Source: Microlunatus soli (GTDB lineage: Bacteria > Actinomycetota > Actinomycetes > Propionibacteriales > Propionibacteriaceae). From it: a DNA stretch of 64,000 nt. Of this stretch, positions 35,617-44,681 are shown in pieces (position 1 is the first letter of the stretch; every line of letters starts with the position of its first letter). The position numbers were made by a program, and so were the translations under genes. The stretch spans positions 1,922,001-1,986,000 of the forward strand of contig NZ_LT629772.1 of NCBI RefSeq assembly GCF_900105385.1, written 5' to 3'. The notes below the pieces were generated by a model. The model was not told where the DNA came from. It searched no databases and worked only from the letters and a program-made list of their open reading frames with translations.

Positions 35617-37494
35617 TCAGGCCAGCGGGATCCAGACCCGCATCGCTTGTGGGCCGCGATTGGCCCAGACGTGGTAGGGGATGGCGACCAGCTCGGTCGC
35701 CGTTGTCCGCGACTTCGGGCGTGGGTGGTCGGCAGGACCTCCCGGCAGTGTGCTGCGATCGACCACCGCACCGGAGGTGTGCAGCACGACGACACCGTCC
35801 AGCAGGTCGGGTCGGTCTTCCTCCCGCACCTCGGCATCGGCGTCGATCACCAGGTCGTCGGGCGCTACCTCGGACGGCTGATCCTGTTTCTCCAGCGCGT
35901 AGACCAACGGGCCACGCTCGATCGCCACGCATCCGCGGACCGCGTCGACCCGCGGATCCGGGCTGGTGATCCGGCCGACCAGGGGCAGCTCGACGAGAAG
36001 TTGATCACCGGCCTTCCAGACCTTGGTGACGCTCACGTAGCCCCCGGCGGACGCGGGCCGGCCATCGACGGTGGCGCCCTGTGCCCAGCTCGGGATCCGC
36101 ACACTGACAGCGATCTCCGCGTCCGGTGCCCGGTCGATCGTGATGGCGATCCGGCCATGCCAGGGGTAGTCGGTCTCGACGGTCAGGCCGAGATCACCGG
36201 CGTTGATCGTGCCCGGTACGTACTGATGGACCTGGACGCCGGTCGGGTCGGTGCTGGCGACGTAGCCCTCCAGGCTGGCGAAGGTGCGCATCACGTTGGG
36301 CGGGCAGCAGGCGCAGCCGAACCAACCGTGCCGGCCGGTCGAGGTGTTGCGTTCCTCGTCGGCCAGTGAACCGTCCCGCAACTGGAGCGGGTTGACGTAG
36401 AAGTACTCCGTACCGGCCAGCGAGACACCGGCCAGGCATCCGTTGTAGAGCATCCGTTCGATCTGATCGGCGTAGTCGGCCTTGCCGGTGGCCAGCAGCA
36501 GCCGCCAGGCCCATTGCACGCCGCCGATGGCCGCGCACGTCTCGGCGTAGGCCCGGTCCGGCGGCAGCTCGAACGGGTCTCCGAACGCCTCGCCTTCCCA
36601 GCGGGATCCGAGGCCGCCGGTCAGGTACTCCTTCTCCGTCGCCATGCTGGCGAACTGGGTCTCCAACGCCGCCAGCAGCTCTTGATCATCGAGCTCGACC
36701 GCGACGTCGGTCGCGCCGGCACCGAGGTAGACGGCCCGGACGGCATGCCCTTCGACCGTTGTCTGCTCACGCACCCGCACCCGGTCGGAGAAGTAGGCCG
36801 GCCTGCGGCCGTACCCAGCGATCAGCCCGGTGCCGCGTGCTTCGACGAAGTAGCGAGCCAGCTCCAGGTAGTCGCGGTTATCGGTCTCGCGATACAGCTC
36901 GACCAGCGCCATCTCGATCACCGGGTGGCCGTCCACGTCGTGCCGCTTGTCCTCGCCGAAGGTCGCCACCAGGTGATCACCGATCTTGATCGCGACGTCC
37001 AGCAGCTCCCGCCGCCCTGCGGATCGGGACAACGCCACGGCGGCCTGCATCAGGTGTCCGTAGCAGTAGAACTCGTGATGTTGCGGAAGGTCGACGTAGC
37101 GACCCCCGTCCCGGAACGGAACCACCGAGTTGAGATAGCCGTCGTCGTCCTGGGCGGCGGCGACCAGCTCGACCACCGACATCAGGCTCTCCAGGAGTTG
37201 CTCGTCGGGGTGCCGGCCGTACTCCCAGGCAGCGGCCTCCAGCCATTTGTAGACGTCGGAGTCGGCGAAGATCGGACCGATCGGTTCGCCGGTGGCCTGT
37301 CCGGCAGCCAACTGGAGGTTGAACAGGTTGCTCGCCTCCCCCAGCTGCTTCAACCCGGACGGGATGGCCGCCACCCGGTTGCGCTCGGCCCGTCGCTGCC
37401 AGATGCCGCCAGTGATCCGGACATCCCCCGGCGGCAACGGCCGGAAGGTGGACCTCGCTTGGTCGGTCGGGCTGGCCGGCCCACGTCGTGCCAT
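35617..37494 (-). CDS. GH127 beta-L-arabinofuranosidase
   Basis: 625 aa, DUF1680/GH127. The (alpha/alpha)6 domain contains the catalytic-glutamate region RAYAETCAAIG and the zinc-thiolate motif GCACCPPN with Cys394, Cys396 and Cys397, where one cysteine is the nucleophile in characterised members. A C-terminal beta domain follows. It removes beta-1,2-linked L-arabinofuranose as found on hydroxyproline-rich plant glycoproteins. No signal peptide: acts after import. GGAGGAG precedes ATG 37494. Between the importer operon (88 bp) and a divergent LacI gene. Confidence 0.92.
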   Translation of the reverse strand: MARRGPASPTDQARSTFRPLPPGDVRITGGIWQRRAERNRVAAIPSGLKQLGEASNLFNLQLAAGQATGEPIGPIFADSDVYKWLEAAAWEYGRHPDEQLLESLMSVVELVAAAQDDDGYLNSVVPFRDGGRYVDLPQHHEFYCYGHLMQAAVALSRSAGRRELLDVAIKIGDHLVATFGEDKRHDVDGHPVIEMALVELYRETDNRDYLELARYFVEARGTGLIAGYGRRPAYFSDRVRVREQTTVEGHAVRAVYLGAGATDVAVELDDQELLAALETQFASMATEKEYLTGGLGSRWEGEAFGDPFELPPDRAYAETCAAIGGVQWAWRLLLATGKADYADQIERMLYNGCLAGVSLAGTEYFYVNPLQLRDGSLADEERNTSTGRHGWFGCACCPPNVMRTFASLEGYVASTDPTGVQVHQYVPGTINAGDLGLTVETDYPWHGRIAITIDRAPDAEIAVSVRIPSWAQGATVDGRPASAGGYVSVTKVWKAGDQLLVELPLVGRITSPDPRVDAVRGCVAIERGPLVYALEKQDQPSEVAPDDLVIDADAEVREEDRPDLLDGVVVLHTSGAVVDRSTLPGGPADHPRPKSRTTATELVAIPYHVWANRGPQAMRVWIPLA

Positions 37495-37533
37495 CGCTGT
37501 TCTCCTCCATGGTTCAACGGTTGCAGGAAACGA

Positions 37534-37658
37534 GGAAACCCGTTTTCCTTTACGCTACGGCGTGCCCGGGATCAGCGTCAATACCTTGAATGCAAAGGGA
37601 ATCTGTATCATGAGCAAGCCGACCGCCTCCTCCTGGGAAAATGGGCGGAAACACGTTT
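37534..37658. promoter_or_regulatory. Pair of LacI-type sites upstream of lacI2 and GH127
   Basis: Two copies of the core GGAAACNCGTTT: GGAAACCCGTTT (37534-37545) and GGAAACACGTTT (37647-37658), in the 191-bp divergent region. The first is close to a palindrome with the following TCC. Spacing of 113 bp would permit looping by a LacI tetramer. Inferred. Confidence 0.55.
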
Positions 37659-37685
37659 GAGCTCGACGCAACGAGAGGAGGACCG

Positions 37686-38705
37686 GTGACGAGTACTCAG
37701 CGCCCGGTGCGGATCACCGATGTTGCTGCCCTGGCCGGCGTATCCCCTGGGACGGTCTCCAAGGCGTTGAACAACACCGGCAGCCTGAAGGACAGCACCC
37801 GCGAACGGATCCGAGCGGCAGCCGACAAGCTGGGATTCGTCCCGGATCCCGACGCACGCTGGCTGGCATCGCGCCGCAGCTACACCGTCGGCCTGCTCAG
37901 CGTCGACGCCGCGGGCCGGTTCAGCATCCCGGTGATGCTGGGCGCAGAGAATGCACTCGCCGCCGGTGAGATGTCGGCACTATTGGCGACCAGCCGGTAT
38001 GACGCAGTGCGTGAGGCGTACTACCTCAAGACCTTCACCAACCGCCGCGTCGACGGAATCATCGTCACCGGCCGGACCATCGATCCGCGGCCGCCGGTCG
38101 CGGTCGACATTCCGGTGGTGTACGCGTTCGCCCCGTCACAGGACCCCGACGACGCGTCCGTGATCCCCGACGACGCGGACGGCACCACCAAGATCATCGA
38201 GCATCTGCTGTCCCGGGGACGTACTCGGATCGCGCACGTCGGCGGTCGACCGCACAAACATGCCTCCGAGGTCCGCGCCGGCACCGCAGCCGCCGTGCTC
38301 GCCGAGCACGATCTCGAACTCGTCACGCCACCGCTGCACGGCGACTGGAGCGAGGAGTGGGGCCGTCGAGCCGTTGATCAACTCCTGCAGCAGCTCGGGT
38401 CCGCGCCGGGCAGGGATGATCTCGGAGTGGACGCGATCATGTGCGGCAGTGATCAACTCGCCCGCGGCGTCACCGACCGACTGCGCGAGCTGTCGATCGC
38501 CGTTCCCGAACAGATTGCCGTCACCGGCTTCGACAACTGGGACGTGATGGCGCTGTCCAGCAGGCCGCCGTTGACCACCATCGACCTGCGACTGTCCGAT
38601 CTCGGCCGACGAGCCGCCGAGATGCTGCTCGACGCAATCGCCGGAAATCCTCATCACGGAGTCGAGTACACGCCGATGGAGCTGGTCGTCCGCTCCTCCA
38701 CCTGA
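37686..38705 (+). CDS. LacI-family transcriptional regulator
   Basis: 339 aa. HTH VRITDVAALAGVSPGTVSKAL, hinge LGFVPDPDARWLASRRS, then the effector domain (YTVGLLSVD; GRTRIAHVGG; MCGSDQLARGV; AVTGFDNWDV). AGGAGG 5 nt before GTG 37686 defines the start. It is divergent from GH127 and probably controls that gene and the SBP-permease operon beyond. Confidence 0.93.
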   Translation: MTSTQRPVRITDVAALAGVSPGTVSKALNNTGSLKDSTRERIRAAADKLGFVPDPDARWLASRRSYTVGLLSVDAAGRFSIPVMLGAENALAAGEMSALLATSRYDAVREAYYLKTFTNRRVDGIIVTGRTIDPRPPVAVDIPVVYAFAPSQDPDDASVIPDDADGTTKIIEHLLSRGRTRIAHVGGRPHKHASEVRAGTAAAVLAEHDLELVTPPLHGDWSEEWGRRAVDQLLQQLGSAPGRDDLGVDAIMCGSDQLARGVTDRLRELSIAVPEQIAVTGFDNWDVMALSSRPPLTTIDLRLSDLGRRAAEMLLDAIAGNPHHGVEYTPMELVVRSST

Positions 38706-38745
38706 CCGCAGGATTCGGCTTGCGCGGTGGTCTACCCTGGCCGGT

Positions 38746-38820
38746 ATGAGCACGCAGCGATTTCTTCGCCCCCGGCCGGGTCGCGGCCGCGGGGACGATC
38801 GCGCATGCATCGGGTCCTGA
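38746..38820 (+). CDS. Leaderless 24-codon mini-ORF before the PheS-like gene
   Basis: TACCCT (38733-38738) is followed after 7 nt by ATG 38746, a strong leaderless signal; the 24-residue peptide begins MSTQRFLRPRPGRGRGDDRA and ends in TGA at 38820. It is Arg/Pro/Gly-rich, with one Phe. Inside it is a GC stem-loop (about 38770-38794). It ends 69 bp before the ligase start. It could be a regulatory leader peptide; there is no run of codons for one amino acid, so simple attenuation is not evident. Confidence 0.5.
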   Translation: MSTQRFLRPRPGRGRGDDRACIGS

Positions 38821-38889
38821 CGGTCTTCTGAGTGGCTCGGCCGGGGGTCTTCGACCATCCCGACCACAGCACTCGATCAGGAGCCCGCC

Positions 38890-40008
38890 ATGCCCGACCG
38901 CTACCTTTCTGCCGACCAACTCCGGCACGCCCTCGAACTACCCGACCTGACGAACCGACCCGGCCATGCCGTGGCCCTGATGGCCGACGACCTGGTGACG
39001 TCGCTGACCGGCGCCTGGGGCATCCCCGCCCATCAGGTGCGGGTACCACCGTTGGTCGCTGTCACCGACAACTACGACCGGCTCGGTTATCGCGCCACCG
39101 ACGTCACCCGGGACAGCCGCTACACCCGCTACACCAGTCCGACCACGATGCTGCGTAGCCACACCAGCGCCAACATCCCGTACGCACTCAGCGGCTACGC
39201 CGATGTTGATCATGGTCGTCAGGTGGACGAGTTGATCAGTGTCGCCGGCCTGGTCTATCGCCGTGACGTCGTCGATCGACACCACGTGGGTGAACCACAC
39301 CAGCTCGACCTGTGGCGGCTGCGTTCGACGCCAGGTACCGGCGAAGACCAGCTCGAGCAGATGATCAAGTTGGTGGTCGAGGCAGTGCTCCCCGGGGCTC
39401 GCTGGCGGACCACCCCAGCCGTGCATCCGTACACCGAGAACGGTCGCCAGGTCGACGTGCTGACCGACGGTGAATGGCTCGAGCTGGCCGAGTGCGGGCT
39501 GATCGCACCCGAGGTGCTGCGGCACAGCGGCTTGGATCCGCAGCGCTGGTCCGGGCTAGCCCTCGGCCTCGGTCTGGATCGCGCCGTGATGCTGCGCAAG
39601 CGGGTCCCCGACATCCGCTATCTGCGCTCCACCGAGCCACGGATCGCTGCCCAGCTTGGCGATCTGCGTCCGTGGCGGCCGGTGTCGATGCTGCCGCCGA
39701 TCGCCCGCGACCTGTCGGTGGTGATCGATTCCGATACCCCCGAGGAGACGATCGGCGACGCCATCCGGACCGAGCTCGGCAGGTCCGTGGACGACATCGA
39801 GAGCATCACTGTGCTGACCCGGACCCCGTACGCGGAGCTGCCGGCTGCTGCCCGGGAACGGCTCGGGCTCGGCGTCCGGCAGGAGAACGCCCTGATCCGG
39901 CTCACGCTCCGCCCGTTGGAACACACCCTCACCGACGACGAGGCCAACCGGATCCGCAACCGCGTCTACCGGGCGATCCACCGCGGCCCGCACCTCGAAC
40001 TCGCCTGA
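38890..40008 (+). CDS. PheS-related ligase (class II synthetase core plus FDX-ACB domain)
   Basis: 372 aa. Residues about 70-260 resemble the PheRS alpha catalytic core, with motif-2-like TSPTTMLRSHTSANIPYAL and motif-3-like LALGLGLDRAVMLRKRVPDI. Residues about 275-370 resemble the anticodon-binding FDX-ACB domain of PheT (PPIARDLSVVIDSDTPEE; RLTLRPLEHTLTDDEANRI). The layout recalls mitochondrial single-chain PheRS, but it is known in actinobacteria as a PheS-related protein of unknown function beside normal PheST. AGGAG precedes ATG 38890. Substrate not known. Confidence 0.85.
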   Translation: MPDRYLSADQLRHALELPDLTNRPGHAVALMADDLVTSLTGAWGIPAHQVRVPPLVAVTDNYDRLGYRATDVTRDSRYTRYTSPTTMLRSHTSANIPYALSGYADVDHGRQVDELISVAGLVYRRDVVDRHHVGEPHQLDLWRLRSTPGTGEDQLEQMIKLVVEAVLPGARWRTTPAVHPYTENGRQVDVLTDGEWLELAECGLIAPEVLRHSGLDPQRWSGLALGLGLDRAVMLRKRVPDIRYLRSTEPRIAAQLGDLRPWRPVSMLPPIARDLSVVIDSDTPEETIGDAIRTELGRSVDDIESITVLTRTPYAELPAAARERLGLGVRQENALIRLTLRPLEHTLTDDEANRIRNRVYRAIHRGPHLELA

Positions 40009-40010
40009 CC

Positions 40011-40086
40011 CGACTTCCCGCACCCTTGACAGCTTCCCGCACCCTGTGCACGGGGTGCGAGAAGACGCAAAGGGTGCGGGAAGTCG
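40011..40086. terminator. Nested long stem-loop at a convergent junction
   Basis: Outer arms of 17 nt (40011-40027 and 40070-40086; CGACTTCCCGCACCCTT) pair perfectly. Inside, 40033-40044 and 40053-40064 form a 12-bp stem with one mismatch whose arms are a variant of the outer arms. It lies between the convergent PheS-like and DUF2207 genes and should stop transcription both ways. Confidence 0.75.
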
Positions 40087-40146
40087 TACGGGTCGGGACG
40101 GCGTACGGGTCGGGCGTCGTCGGAGGGCCGGGGTGACGAGCCCGGG

Positions 40147-41883
40147 TCAGCGGGAGAAGAGGGTGCCGGAAACCGTCGTGATGAAGTTGCGCAGCGAATC
40201 GGGCAGGTCGGCGAGTTGCCAGTCCGGCGGACCGTGATACCAGGTCAGGTCCTCGGAGTCCGGGTCGTCGTCCTTGTCCGCGGCGACGATCGCGTCCAAC
40301 CAGCGATGGGTGCCGCCGAGCACCACCGCGTACGGAAGCACCTCGCTGAGCTCGGTCAGCTCCTTGCCCGGCGGCATCTGGTCGGTCGGGTTGCTGAGCA
40401 GGTCGGAGCGCAGCGCGCCGAGCCCGGCGAGCAGTGCCGATCCCTGGGTGGTCCGCGCCGGCATCTCCTGGCCGACGAACATCAGCCCGAGCGCCAGGAT
40501 GATCAAGGTGATGCCGATCAGCCCGAACTCGGAGAAGACGGCCAACAGGACGGTGATCACGACCGCCGCGATCAGACCGCCGAGCGCCGCCCGGGTCCAG
40601 GTGTTCCGGGTCGCGTCCGGCCGACGCTGGAACCAGCCGTTGTCGACCATCTCGTCGTACAGCGCGGACTGCACGCCGTCCACCGACTCGCTGACCCGTG
40701 GGCCGAGATCGGAGACCAGGGCGCTCTCCCCTGCCGGGGCGACCGCGTCCAGCAACTCCTTCTCGAACGGGCGAAGATCATCGGGCGCGCGATCCGGGGT
40801 GACTCGGGTAAGCCGCCAGTCCGGCCGGGCGTACGTGGTCTGCCGCGGCAACTCGGTGATCAAGACGTGTCCACGGACGGACAGATCGAGCAGGCTGGCG
40901 GTGATGTCGATCGGGTCGACCCGCTCGTCCACGACCGTCCCGACATGGCCGGGGCGGATGTCGCCGACGACCCGGAACTCGGTCTGCCCCTCGCCGACCG
41001 GCACGAACTCGGCCGGCTTGTGGATCTCCTCGCTCGCCGGACCGGAGTCACGGCCGATCCGTCGGTGCGCGGCGAACAGTCCGATGCCACCGAGCACCAG
41101 CAATCCGAGCGCGATGCCCAACGGCAGCGGCTTGGCCGAGAAGGCCCGGGCGACCGTCCAGTGTTCGACCAGCTTCTCGTTGACCTCGACGACGCCGGCC
41201 GGGAAGCCGATGTCGACAGTGACGAACTCACCCTCACCCCGCGGTCCGTCGGTGAAGGTCGGCGGGTCGCCGTGCACGCCGCCGGCTGCGCTCTCACAGG
41301 CCGCGGTCGAATTCGGCGGTCCCGCAGTGCAGCGGACGTAGCTGAAGGAGCCAGGCGGGTTGATCGTGGCGGTGAACTTGTCGACCGACAGCGACAACCC
41401 TTGCAGCACCGGCCACTGCAGCGCCGGGCTGCCGCCGTTGTTGATCACCGCGCCGGTGACGGTGTAGCTCACCGTCGCGGTCTTGGCACCGGACGGATCG
41501 AAGCTCACCGTGGTCTCGTCGGAGCCGTTGTCGATCTTGGGTTGCAGCTTCTTGCCATCCGCGGTCACCGAGATGTCGGTCAACTGCTGCTCGCGACTGC
41601 GATTGCCGACCAAGGTCTGGTTGGTGCTGAACACCTGTTGCACGGTGGCCGGTGCGGATCCGGAGAAGGTGATCTTCTCCTCGACCTTCAGCGTCCCGTC
41701 CTTGGCCAGCTCGCCGGTGACGTCGACCGCACCGGCGTTACCCTCGGCCTCTGCGGACGGTGCGCCGGCGAAGATCAGCACCAGGCCGGCGAGCAGGGTC
41801 ACCAACATCGCCACGGCGACTTGCCGGACCGGCCCCGATCCGTTCGCTCGCTGCCGGACGGACCGGTTGTTTCGTTCCTCCAC
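40147..41883 (-). CDS. DUF2207 membrane protein
   Basis: 578 aa. Signal sequence ending AGAPSAEAEG, an extracytoplasmic beta-rich DUF2207 domain (about residues 45-250; DVTGELAKDGTLKVEEKITF), a membrane helix (PLGIALGLLVLGGIGLFAA), a cytoplasmic region with EFRVVGDIRPGHVGTVVDE, then two more helices near 440-485. Function of the family is unknown. GAAGGGG 7 nt before GTG 41883 sets the start. It is divergent from the metallopeptidase gene. Confidence 0.82.
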   Translation of the reverse strand: MEERNNRSVRQRANGSGPVRQVAVAMLVTLLAGLVLIFAGAPSAEAEGNAGAVDVTGELAKDGTLKVEEKITFSGSAPATVQQVFSTNQTLVGNRSREQQLTDISVTADGKKLQPKIDNGSDETTVSFDPSGAKTATVSYTVTGAVINNGGSPALQWPVLQGLSLSVDKFTATINPPGSFSYVRCTAGPPNSTAACESAAGGVHGDPPTFTDGPRGEGEFVTVDIGFPAGVVEVNEKLVEHWTVARAFSAKPLPLGIALGLLVLGGIGLFAAHRRIGRDSGPASEEIHKPAEFVPVGEGQTEFRVVGDIRPGHVGTVVDERVDPIDITASLLDLSVRGHVLITELPRQTTYARPDWRLTRVTPDRAPDDLRPFEKELLDAVAPAGESALVSDLGPRVSESVDGVQSALYDEMVDNGWFQRRPDATRNTWTRAALGGLIAAVVITVLLAVFSEFGLIGITLIILALGLMFVGQEMPARTTQGSALLAGLGALRSDLLSNPTDQMPPGKELTELSEVLPYAVVLGGTHRWLDAIVAADKDDDPDSEDLTWYHGPPDWQLADLPDSLRNFITTVSGTLFSR

Positions 41884-42024
41884 GAAGAGGCCCCTTCGTT
41901 TCCATCGTCTGCATGCGTGGGCACGGTTCACACCGCTGTCTGCCGGAAACTATCGCACAGACGGTCCGCCTGACGCGCGACGTCGTGTCCTGGCCGGACC
42001 TCTGCGGTCGCTAGGGTATGCCGG

Positions 42025-43119
42025 GTGACGCAGCAGCAGTGGGGACAAGCCGGCCGATCCGGCGGACAGTTCGGCCGCCCGGCGCCGGGCTGGGGACAGC
42101 CGGGGCAGGCCGGCGGCCAGAGCTGGGGCCGACCGAATGCGCCGCTGCAACCGGGGCGTGGCGGCTCCGGTGATCAGTGGCTGACCCCGCCGAACAGGCG
42201 CCCGCCGGGGCGGAGTCCGCTGCGTCGCGTTCTGGTTGCGTTGATCGCGGTGGTCGCGGTCGCGCTGGCCGGCCTGATCGTGGTCAACCTCACCAGCAAC
42301 AGTTCCAACGTCGCCTACCAGAACGATGACTACCAGGTCCCGGAGCCGGACAAGAATCCGCCGCCGTTGCCGGTGCCCGAGACCGAGGACCAGGCCCAGG
42401 CGTTCCTCACCGAGAACAAGCTCTACGACGAGACGATGCCGGTGCCGATCCGCTGCGAGCTGAAGCCGATCACCGAATCGTCCAGCGACGCCGAACTGGA
42501 ATCACACCTGAACAATCTGATGGCGTGCCTGGTCCGGGCCTGGGAGCCACCGGTCACCGACGCCGGCTACCAGATCGTCCGACCGAGCGTGACGATCTAC
42601 GGCGACGAGGTGCAGACCAAGTGCGGCAAGGCCGGCGGCGGCAACGCCTTCTACTGCCCCGCCGACCAGCAGGTCTACTACAGCCGTACGCTGCCGGACA
42701 CGATTGCCGATCTCAAGGGTTCGCCGTGGGGCCCGGATCTGGTGCTGGCCCACGAATTCGGTCACGCGATCCAGGCCCGGACCGGGATCATCATCTCGGC
42801 CAACGCACTGGAACAGCAGGCCGGTCCGAAGACTCCGGAAGGGCTCGAGCTGAGCCGCCGGGTCGAGGTCCAGGCCGACTGCTTCTCCGGTCTCTTCCTG
42901 CGCTCGAGTTCGAAGTCGTTGGGCATCAAGCAGAGCGACGTGCCGGCGATGGAGGTCATCTTCGTGGCGATCGGCGACGACACCCTGACCGGGAAGTCCG
43001 ACGTCGAGGGCAATCACGGCCACGGCGAGAGCCGGCTGCACTGGGCCCGTGAAGGTATCGGGAACTCCGACGTCGACGTCTGCAACACCTTCACCGCTCC
43101 GTCCAGCCAGGTCCGCTGA
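42025..43119 (+). CDS. Neutral zinc metallopeptidase, YpfJ family
   Basis: 364 aa. A Gln/Gly/Pro-rich cytoplasmic tail (about 60 residues), one membrane helix (VLVALIAVVAVALAGLIVV), then an outer zincin domain with HEFGH (His243-His247) and a downstream EVQADCFSG that supplies the third ligand. Four cysteines may pair. Leaderless start: TAGGGT (42012-42017), 7 nt, GTG 42025. Substrate unknown; membrane protein quality control is a guess. Confidence 0.9.
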   Translation: MTQQQWGQAGRSGGQFGRPAPGWGQPGQAGGQSWGRPNAPLQPGRGGSGDQWLTPPNRRPPGRSPLRRVLVALIAVVAVALAGLIVVNLTSNSSNVAYQNDDYQVPEPDKNPPPLPVPETEDQAQAFLTENKLYDETMPVPIRCELKPITESSSDAELESHLNNLMACLVRAWEPPVTDAGYQIVRPSVTIYGDEVQTKCGKAGGGNAFYCPADQQVYYSRTLPDTIADLKGSPWGPDLVLAHEFGHAIQARTGIIISANALEQQAGPKTPEGLELSRRVEVQADCFSGLFLRSSSKSLGIKQSDVPAMEVIFVAIGDDTLTGKSDVEGNHGHGESRLHWAREGIGNSDVDVCNTFTAPSSQVR

Positions 43120-43179
43120 CCGCGACCTCGCAGTCAGCCGCCCCTCGTGACCTGGCCCGGATGATCTGGCCTGGGCGAT

Positions 43180-43686
43180 TCAGGTCTGGATGATCAGGGC
43201 CGTCGCGATCGCCGCGAGCCCCTCACCGCGTCCGGTCAGACCGAGCCCGTCGGTCGTCGTCCCGGCCACCGACACCGGCGCACCGACGATTCCGGACAGG
43301 AGGCGCTGGGCCTCGTCGCGACGGGGGCCGACCTTCGGCCGGTTGCCGATCACCTGCACCGAGACATTGCCGATCCGATAGCCGGCGTCCCGCACCAGCC
43401 GTACGGTCTCGGTCAGGAAGTCGGCTCCGGGCCGGCCCGCCCACTCGGGTCGGTCGGTGCCGAACCGGCTACCAAGATCACCGAGCCCGGACGCGCTGAG
43501 CAGCGCATCGCAGACGGCATGGCAGGCGACGTCGCCGTCGGAGTGCCCCTCCGGGCCGACGGATTCATCGGCGAAGTGCAGCCCGGCGATCCACATCGGA
43601 CGCCCGTCGACCAGCCGGTGCACATCGACACCGATCCCGGTCCGGAACGGCGCCGCCGAAGCCCCACGGGATTCTTCCTCGGTCAT
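43180..43686 (-). CDS. ispF: 2-C-methyl-D-erythritol 2,4-cyclodiphosphate synthase
   Basis: 168 aa. MEP pathway enzyme that cyclises CDP-ME-2-phosphate. GIGVDVHRL and [18 protein letters not shown] hold the zinc ligands; [13 protein letters not shown] is the substrate loop. ATG overlaps the ispD stop by 4 bp (ATGA), so ispD-ispF are coupled. In many actinobacteria cysS follows here; in this genome the next gene is a convergent metallopeptidase. Confidence 0.96.
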   Translation of the reverse strand: MTEEESRGASAAPFRTGIGVDVHRLVDGRPMWIAGLHFADESVGPEGHSDGDVACHAVCDALLSASGLGDLGSRFGTDRPEWAGRPGADFLTETVRLVRDAGYRIGNVSVQVIGNRPKVGPRRDEAQRLLSGIVGAPVSVAGTTTDGLGLTGRGEGLAAIATALIIQT

Positions 43687-44573
43687 CGGGCTTCCTCCTT
43701 CGCGGCCAGCAGCAGCTCGGCCGATGCCAGATCGGACGGAAAGGTGATCTTGAACGATTCGGTCGCCCCGTCGACGATCCGGACCTGATGGCCGGCGCGT
43801 TCACAGACTCCCGCGTCGTCGGTCACGACCTCGTCACCGAGTCGGTCGTAGGCCTCGAGCAGCGCGGTGGTGGCAAAGCCCTGCGGGGTCTGGACGGCGC
43901 GAAGCCTGCTGCGGTCCAGCATGGTCGACTCGTCGTGGCGGTCGGTGGCATAGGCCCGGATGGTGTCGGTGACCGGCACCGCGGGCACCACCGCCGTCGC
44001 GCCGTCGACGACAGCGGTCAGCACCCGATCGACCACCGCCCGCGGCACCAACGGTCGGGCGGCGTCGGTGATCAACAGGATCGGAGGCGGCGATCCGGCG
44101 CGGACGATCGTGGCCAGCCCGTTGCGGACCGAGTGGGTGCGTTCGGCGCCACCCGCGACGACCGTGACCGACGCCGACGGAATGGGTGCCAGCGGGGCCA
44201 CGACCTGCTCGAAGGCGTCCTGCCAGCCGGCGGGGGCGACCACGACGAGTTCGGTGCAGCCGGAATCGATCATCGTCCGGGCTGCGTGGGCGACCAGCGG
44301 CCGACCCGCAAGTTGCAGGAGTGCCTTGGGCCGATCGGCCCCGAATCGGGTGCCGGCCCCGGCAGCGACGACGATCGCCGCGAATCCGGTAGATCCGACG
44401 GTCCCGCCCGGGCTGCTGCCGGGACCAGGGCTGCTGTCAGGACCGGGGCTGCTGTCAGGACCAGGGCTGCTGTCAGGACCAACGCTGCTGTCAGGACCGG
44501 GGCTGCTGAGAGCATCAGCGTTGCTGACCGGATGCCGGCTGCCGCTCGACCCCGTACTCTGCGCTGCGGACAC
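43683..44573 (-). CDS. ispD: 2-C-methyl-D-erythritol 4-phosphate cytidylyltransferase with repetitive N-terminal extension
   Basis: 296 aa against about 230 usual. The catalytic domain starts near residue 62 with [20 protein letters not shown] (CTP-binding Arg/Lys) and continues with [16 protein letters not shown] and QTPQGF. The first 60 residues are Ser/Pro/Gly/Asp-rich hexapeptides (SSPGPD) encoded by an 18-bp tandem repeat. GTG 44573 has no good ribosome-binding site and there is no start codon between the repeat and the domain, so the extension seems to be translated. Confidence 0.93.
   Translation of the reverse strand: MSAAQSTGSSGSRHPVSNADALSSPGPDSSVGPDSSPGPDSSPGPDSSPGPGSSPGGTVGSTGFAAIVVAAGAGTRFGADRPKALLQLAGRPLVAHAARTMIDSGCTELVVVAPAGWQDAFEQVVAPLAPIPSASVTVVAGGAERTHSVRNGLATIVRAGSPPPILLITDAARPLVPRAVVDRVLTAVVDGATAVVPAVPVTDTIRAYATDRHDESTMLDRSRLRAVQTPQGFATTALLEAYDRLGDEVVTDDAGVCERAGHQVRIVDGATESFKITFPSDLASAELLLAAKEEAR
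44411..44508 (-). repeat. 18-bp tandem repeat inside ispD
   Basis: About five and a half copies of GGCTGCTGTCAGGACCRG with starts at 44411, 44429, 44447, 44465, 44483 and 44501. Each copy codes for six residues of the SSPGPD type. Copies differ by a few bases, so the repeat is not brand new; slippage could vary its length between strains. Confidence 0.85.
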
Positions 44574-44606
44574 GCGGCGATTGTTGCAGAAGTGGCAACA
44601 ATGACA

Positions 44607-44643
44607 GATCGGGCGGGCACGTTGCTCACGTGCCCGCCCGATC
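44607..44643 (-). terminator. carD terminator stem-loop
   Basis: Perfect 15-bp arms GATCGGGCGGGCACG (44607-44621) and its complement (44629-44643) around a 7-nt loop, 39 bp beyond the carD stop. No U-tract. A second, smaller palindrome TTGTTGC-N7-GCAACAA lies at 44581-44601, nearer the ispD start, and may be a regulatory site for ispD. Confidence 0.7.
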
Positions 44644-44681
44644 CGTTGGTTGGTCTATCCAGACTCCCTACGCCGACGGCG

